Source of the DNA: Candidatus Margulisiibacteriota bacterium
GTDB taxonomy: Bacteria > Margulisbacteria > Termititenacia > Termititenacales > Termititenacaceae
Direction of reading: 5' to 3'
DNA length: 6,204 nt
NCBI GenBank assembly: GCA_031264205.1
Contig: JAISEH010000111.1
Span: forward strand, 1-6,204
Numbering within the stretch: the first letter of the stretch is position 1; the number at the start of each line of letters is the position of its first letter. Positions 5,315-6,204 of this stretch are shown one piece after another. The notes beneath the pieces were generated by a model, which saw only the letters and a list, made by a program, of their open reading frames with translations, did not search any database and was not told where the DNA came from. The position numbers and the translations under genes are program-made.

Positions 5315-5985
5315 ATAACCCCGTCTTTTAATTCCAGAGTTTGATTGCCTATTTTGGCCAGCTCCGGATTGTGCGTCACCAGTATGATCGTCAGATTTTG
5401 TTTTTGATTTAATTCCAGCAGCAGATTTTTAATTTCCTCTGAACGCCGGCTGTCCAGATTGCCGGTCGGCTCGTCGGCGATGAGCACGGACGGATTGTTG
5501 ATCAGCGCCCGGGCTATGGCCGTCCTCTGCATCTCACCGCCGGACAATTGGCCGGGCAAATGATTGGCTCTTTTGTCCAAACCCAGCATTTGTAATATTT
5601 CGGTTAGTCTGGCGGAGTTGGCGCGCAGTCCGGGCTGGAACACGGCCGGCAGCAAAATATTTTCTTTGACGGTCAGTGTCGGCAGGAGAAAAAATTTTTG
5701 GAACACATAGCCGAAAATTTTCCGGCGGACTTTGGTCAGCGCGGATTCGGACAGACTGACCTTGTCTTCAAAAACAGTTTGGCCGTCGATGACCAAAGAG
5801 CCGGAAGTCGGATTGTCGAGACAGCCCAGCACATTGACCAGCGTGGTTTTGCCGGAGCCTGACGCGCCGGTGACCGCGATTATTGCGCCGCGCTCGACAG
5901 TGAAGCTGGCCTTGTGCAAAGCATAGATTTTCTCCGCGCCGCGCGTGTAAATTTTAGTCAGATTTTTAGCCTCGATAAACGCCAT
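5308..5985 (-). CDS. ABC transporter ATP-binding protein, MacB/LolD type
   Basis: This complete 225-residue ATPase has Walker A GASGSGKTT (40-48), Q-loop VFQKF with Q96, signature LSGGE (147-151), Walker B VLIADEP (167-173) followed by TGNLD, and H-loop VTHN with H205. The length and the LSGGEMQR and ADEPTGNLD wording are typical of the LolD/MacB/FtsE-like group. The true start is ATG at 5983-5985. An in-frame upstream extension to 6186 is the neighbouring permease gene read in another frame. AGGAG at 5995-5999 precedes the ATG by 9 nt. The ATG overlaps the permease stop (TAATG), so the two are co-translated. The 3' end runs 7 bp into the convergent desulfurase gene, leaving no room for a terminator between them. 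The substrate is unknown. Confidence 0.95.
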   Translation of the reverse strand: MAFIEAKNLTKIYTRGAEKIYALHKASFTVERGAIIAVTGASGSGKTTLVNVLGCLDNPTSGSLVIDGQTVFEDKVSLSESALTKVRRKIFGYVFQKFFLLPTLTVKENILLPAVFQPGLRANSARLTEILQMLGLDKRANHLPGQLSGGEMQRTAIARALINNPSVLIADEPTGNLDSRRSEEIKNLLLELNQKQNLTIILVTHNPELAKIGNQTLELKDGVIQ

Positions 5986-6204
5986 TATTCCACGCTCCTG
6001 ATGCTGTCCAGCGGCCGGATAGACGCCGCGCGCAGGGACGGATACACGCCGCCGATGATGCCGACCAGAGTTATGGAGACAAAAGCAAAAATTACCGTCG
6101 GCCAGCCGATGATTATCAAACTGCCGTTCGGCGCGAAAGGCAGGAGATAGCGAATGGCCATTTCCGAAAAGCTGGAAAATAAACAAGCAAAAATAATTCC
6201 AGCC
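5985..6204 (-). CDS. ABC transporter permease, FtsX/MacB type (C-terminal 72 residues, cut by window edge)
   Basis: Reading the minus strand from base 6203 gives an open frame to the TAA at 5985-5987. It holds the end of one membrane helix (AGIIFACLFSSF), a short outside loop (YLLPFAPNGS) and a last helix (VIFAFVSITLVGIIGG). The ending GVYPSLRAASIRPLDSIRSVE corresponds to the conserved GxYPAxxAaxxxPxxALr end of the FtsX domain. It is the membrane partner of the ATPase encoded immediately downstream, which it overlaps by one base. The rest of the gene lies beyond the right edge. Confidence 0.92.
   Translation of the reverse strand, partial: AGIIFACLFSSFSEMAIRYLLPFAPNGSLIIIGWPTVIFAFVSITLVGIIGGVYPSLRAASIRPLDSIRSVE
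5995..5999 (-). promoter_or_regulatory. Ribosome binding site of the right ABC ATPase gene
   Basis: On the minus strand this is AGGAG, 9 nt before ATG 5985. It lies inside the end of the permease gene and supports this start over any upstream in-frame codon. Confidence 0.7.

Noticed and set aside
5986..6186. In-frame N-terminal extension of the right ABC ATPase to an upstream ATG at 6186.
   Set aside because: The extension is low-complexity sequence read out of frame over the FtsX-type permease gene. ATG 5985 has a ribosome site and gives the normal ATPase N-terminus.

Overview
The window reads as ordinary bacterial chromosome, about half G+C by eye, from a diderm (outer-membrane-bearing) bacterium. 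The evidence is a signal-peptide-bearing, aromatic-ended beta-barrel protein, MacB/LolD-type ABC transporters, sigma70-like promoters and Shine-Dalgarno sites. GTG and TTG starts both seem to be used. No tRNA, rRNA, CRISPR array, insertion sequence or phage gene was seen. I cannot fix the phylum. The style (compact, divergent protein sequences) would fit an uncultured candidate phylum, but that is a guess.

Layout. Bases 1-273 (minus) hold the first 91 residues of a MacB/LolD-type ABC ATPase, cut by the window edge and driven by a clear promoter at 309-336. Upstream of it, 374-1447 (minus) encodes a predicted outer-membrane porin-like barrel with a GTG start and no Shine-Dalgarno. Divergent from that is an exported polysaccharide deacetylase (1543-2262, plus) that probably starts at a TTG. 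Two extended -10 boxes of the form TGnTAAAAT face away from each other in the gap. A long imperfect palindrome (2263-2344) follows the deacetylase.

The centre is a sulfur-handling cluster on the plus strand. A strong promoter (TTGACA, 17 bp, TATCAT) leads into a DsrE2-family protein (2425-2907). A TusA-family protein (2908-3141) begins on the base after the DsrE2 stop. After 82 bp comes a large, 696-residue class V aminotransferase/cysteine desulfurase-like enzyme (3224-5314) with extra N-terminal, internal and C-terminal segments. The ribosome binding site of the last gene lies in one arm of an 8-bp hairpin, which suggests translational control. Together the three could mobilise sulfur from cysteine (or a related thiol donor) and pass it as persulfide through TusA and DsrE2. 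The final acceptor is not in the window.

The right end returns to the minus strand. A second MacB/LolD-type ATPase (5308-5985) overlaps the desulfurase gene tail-to-tail by 7 bp. It is preceded by the last 72 residues of an FtsX/MacB-type permease (5985-6204), whose stop codon overlaps the ATPase start.

The points most worth a second look are the three-gene sulfur relay with its oversized desulfurase, the hairpin hiding that enzyme's ribosome binding site, the long palindrome at 2263-2344, and the possibly leaderless GTG-started porin gene. All gene-free gaps are short (82-162 bp) and are described individually.
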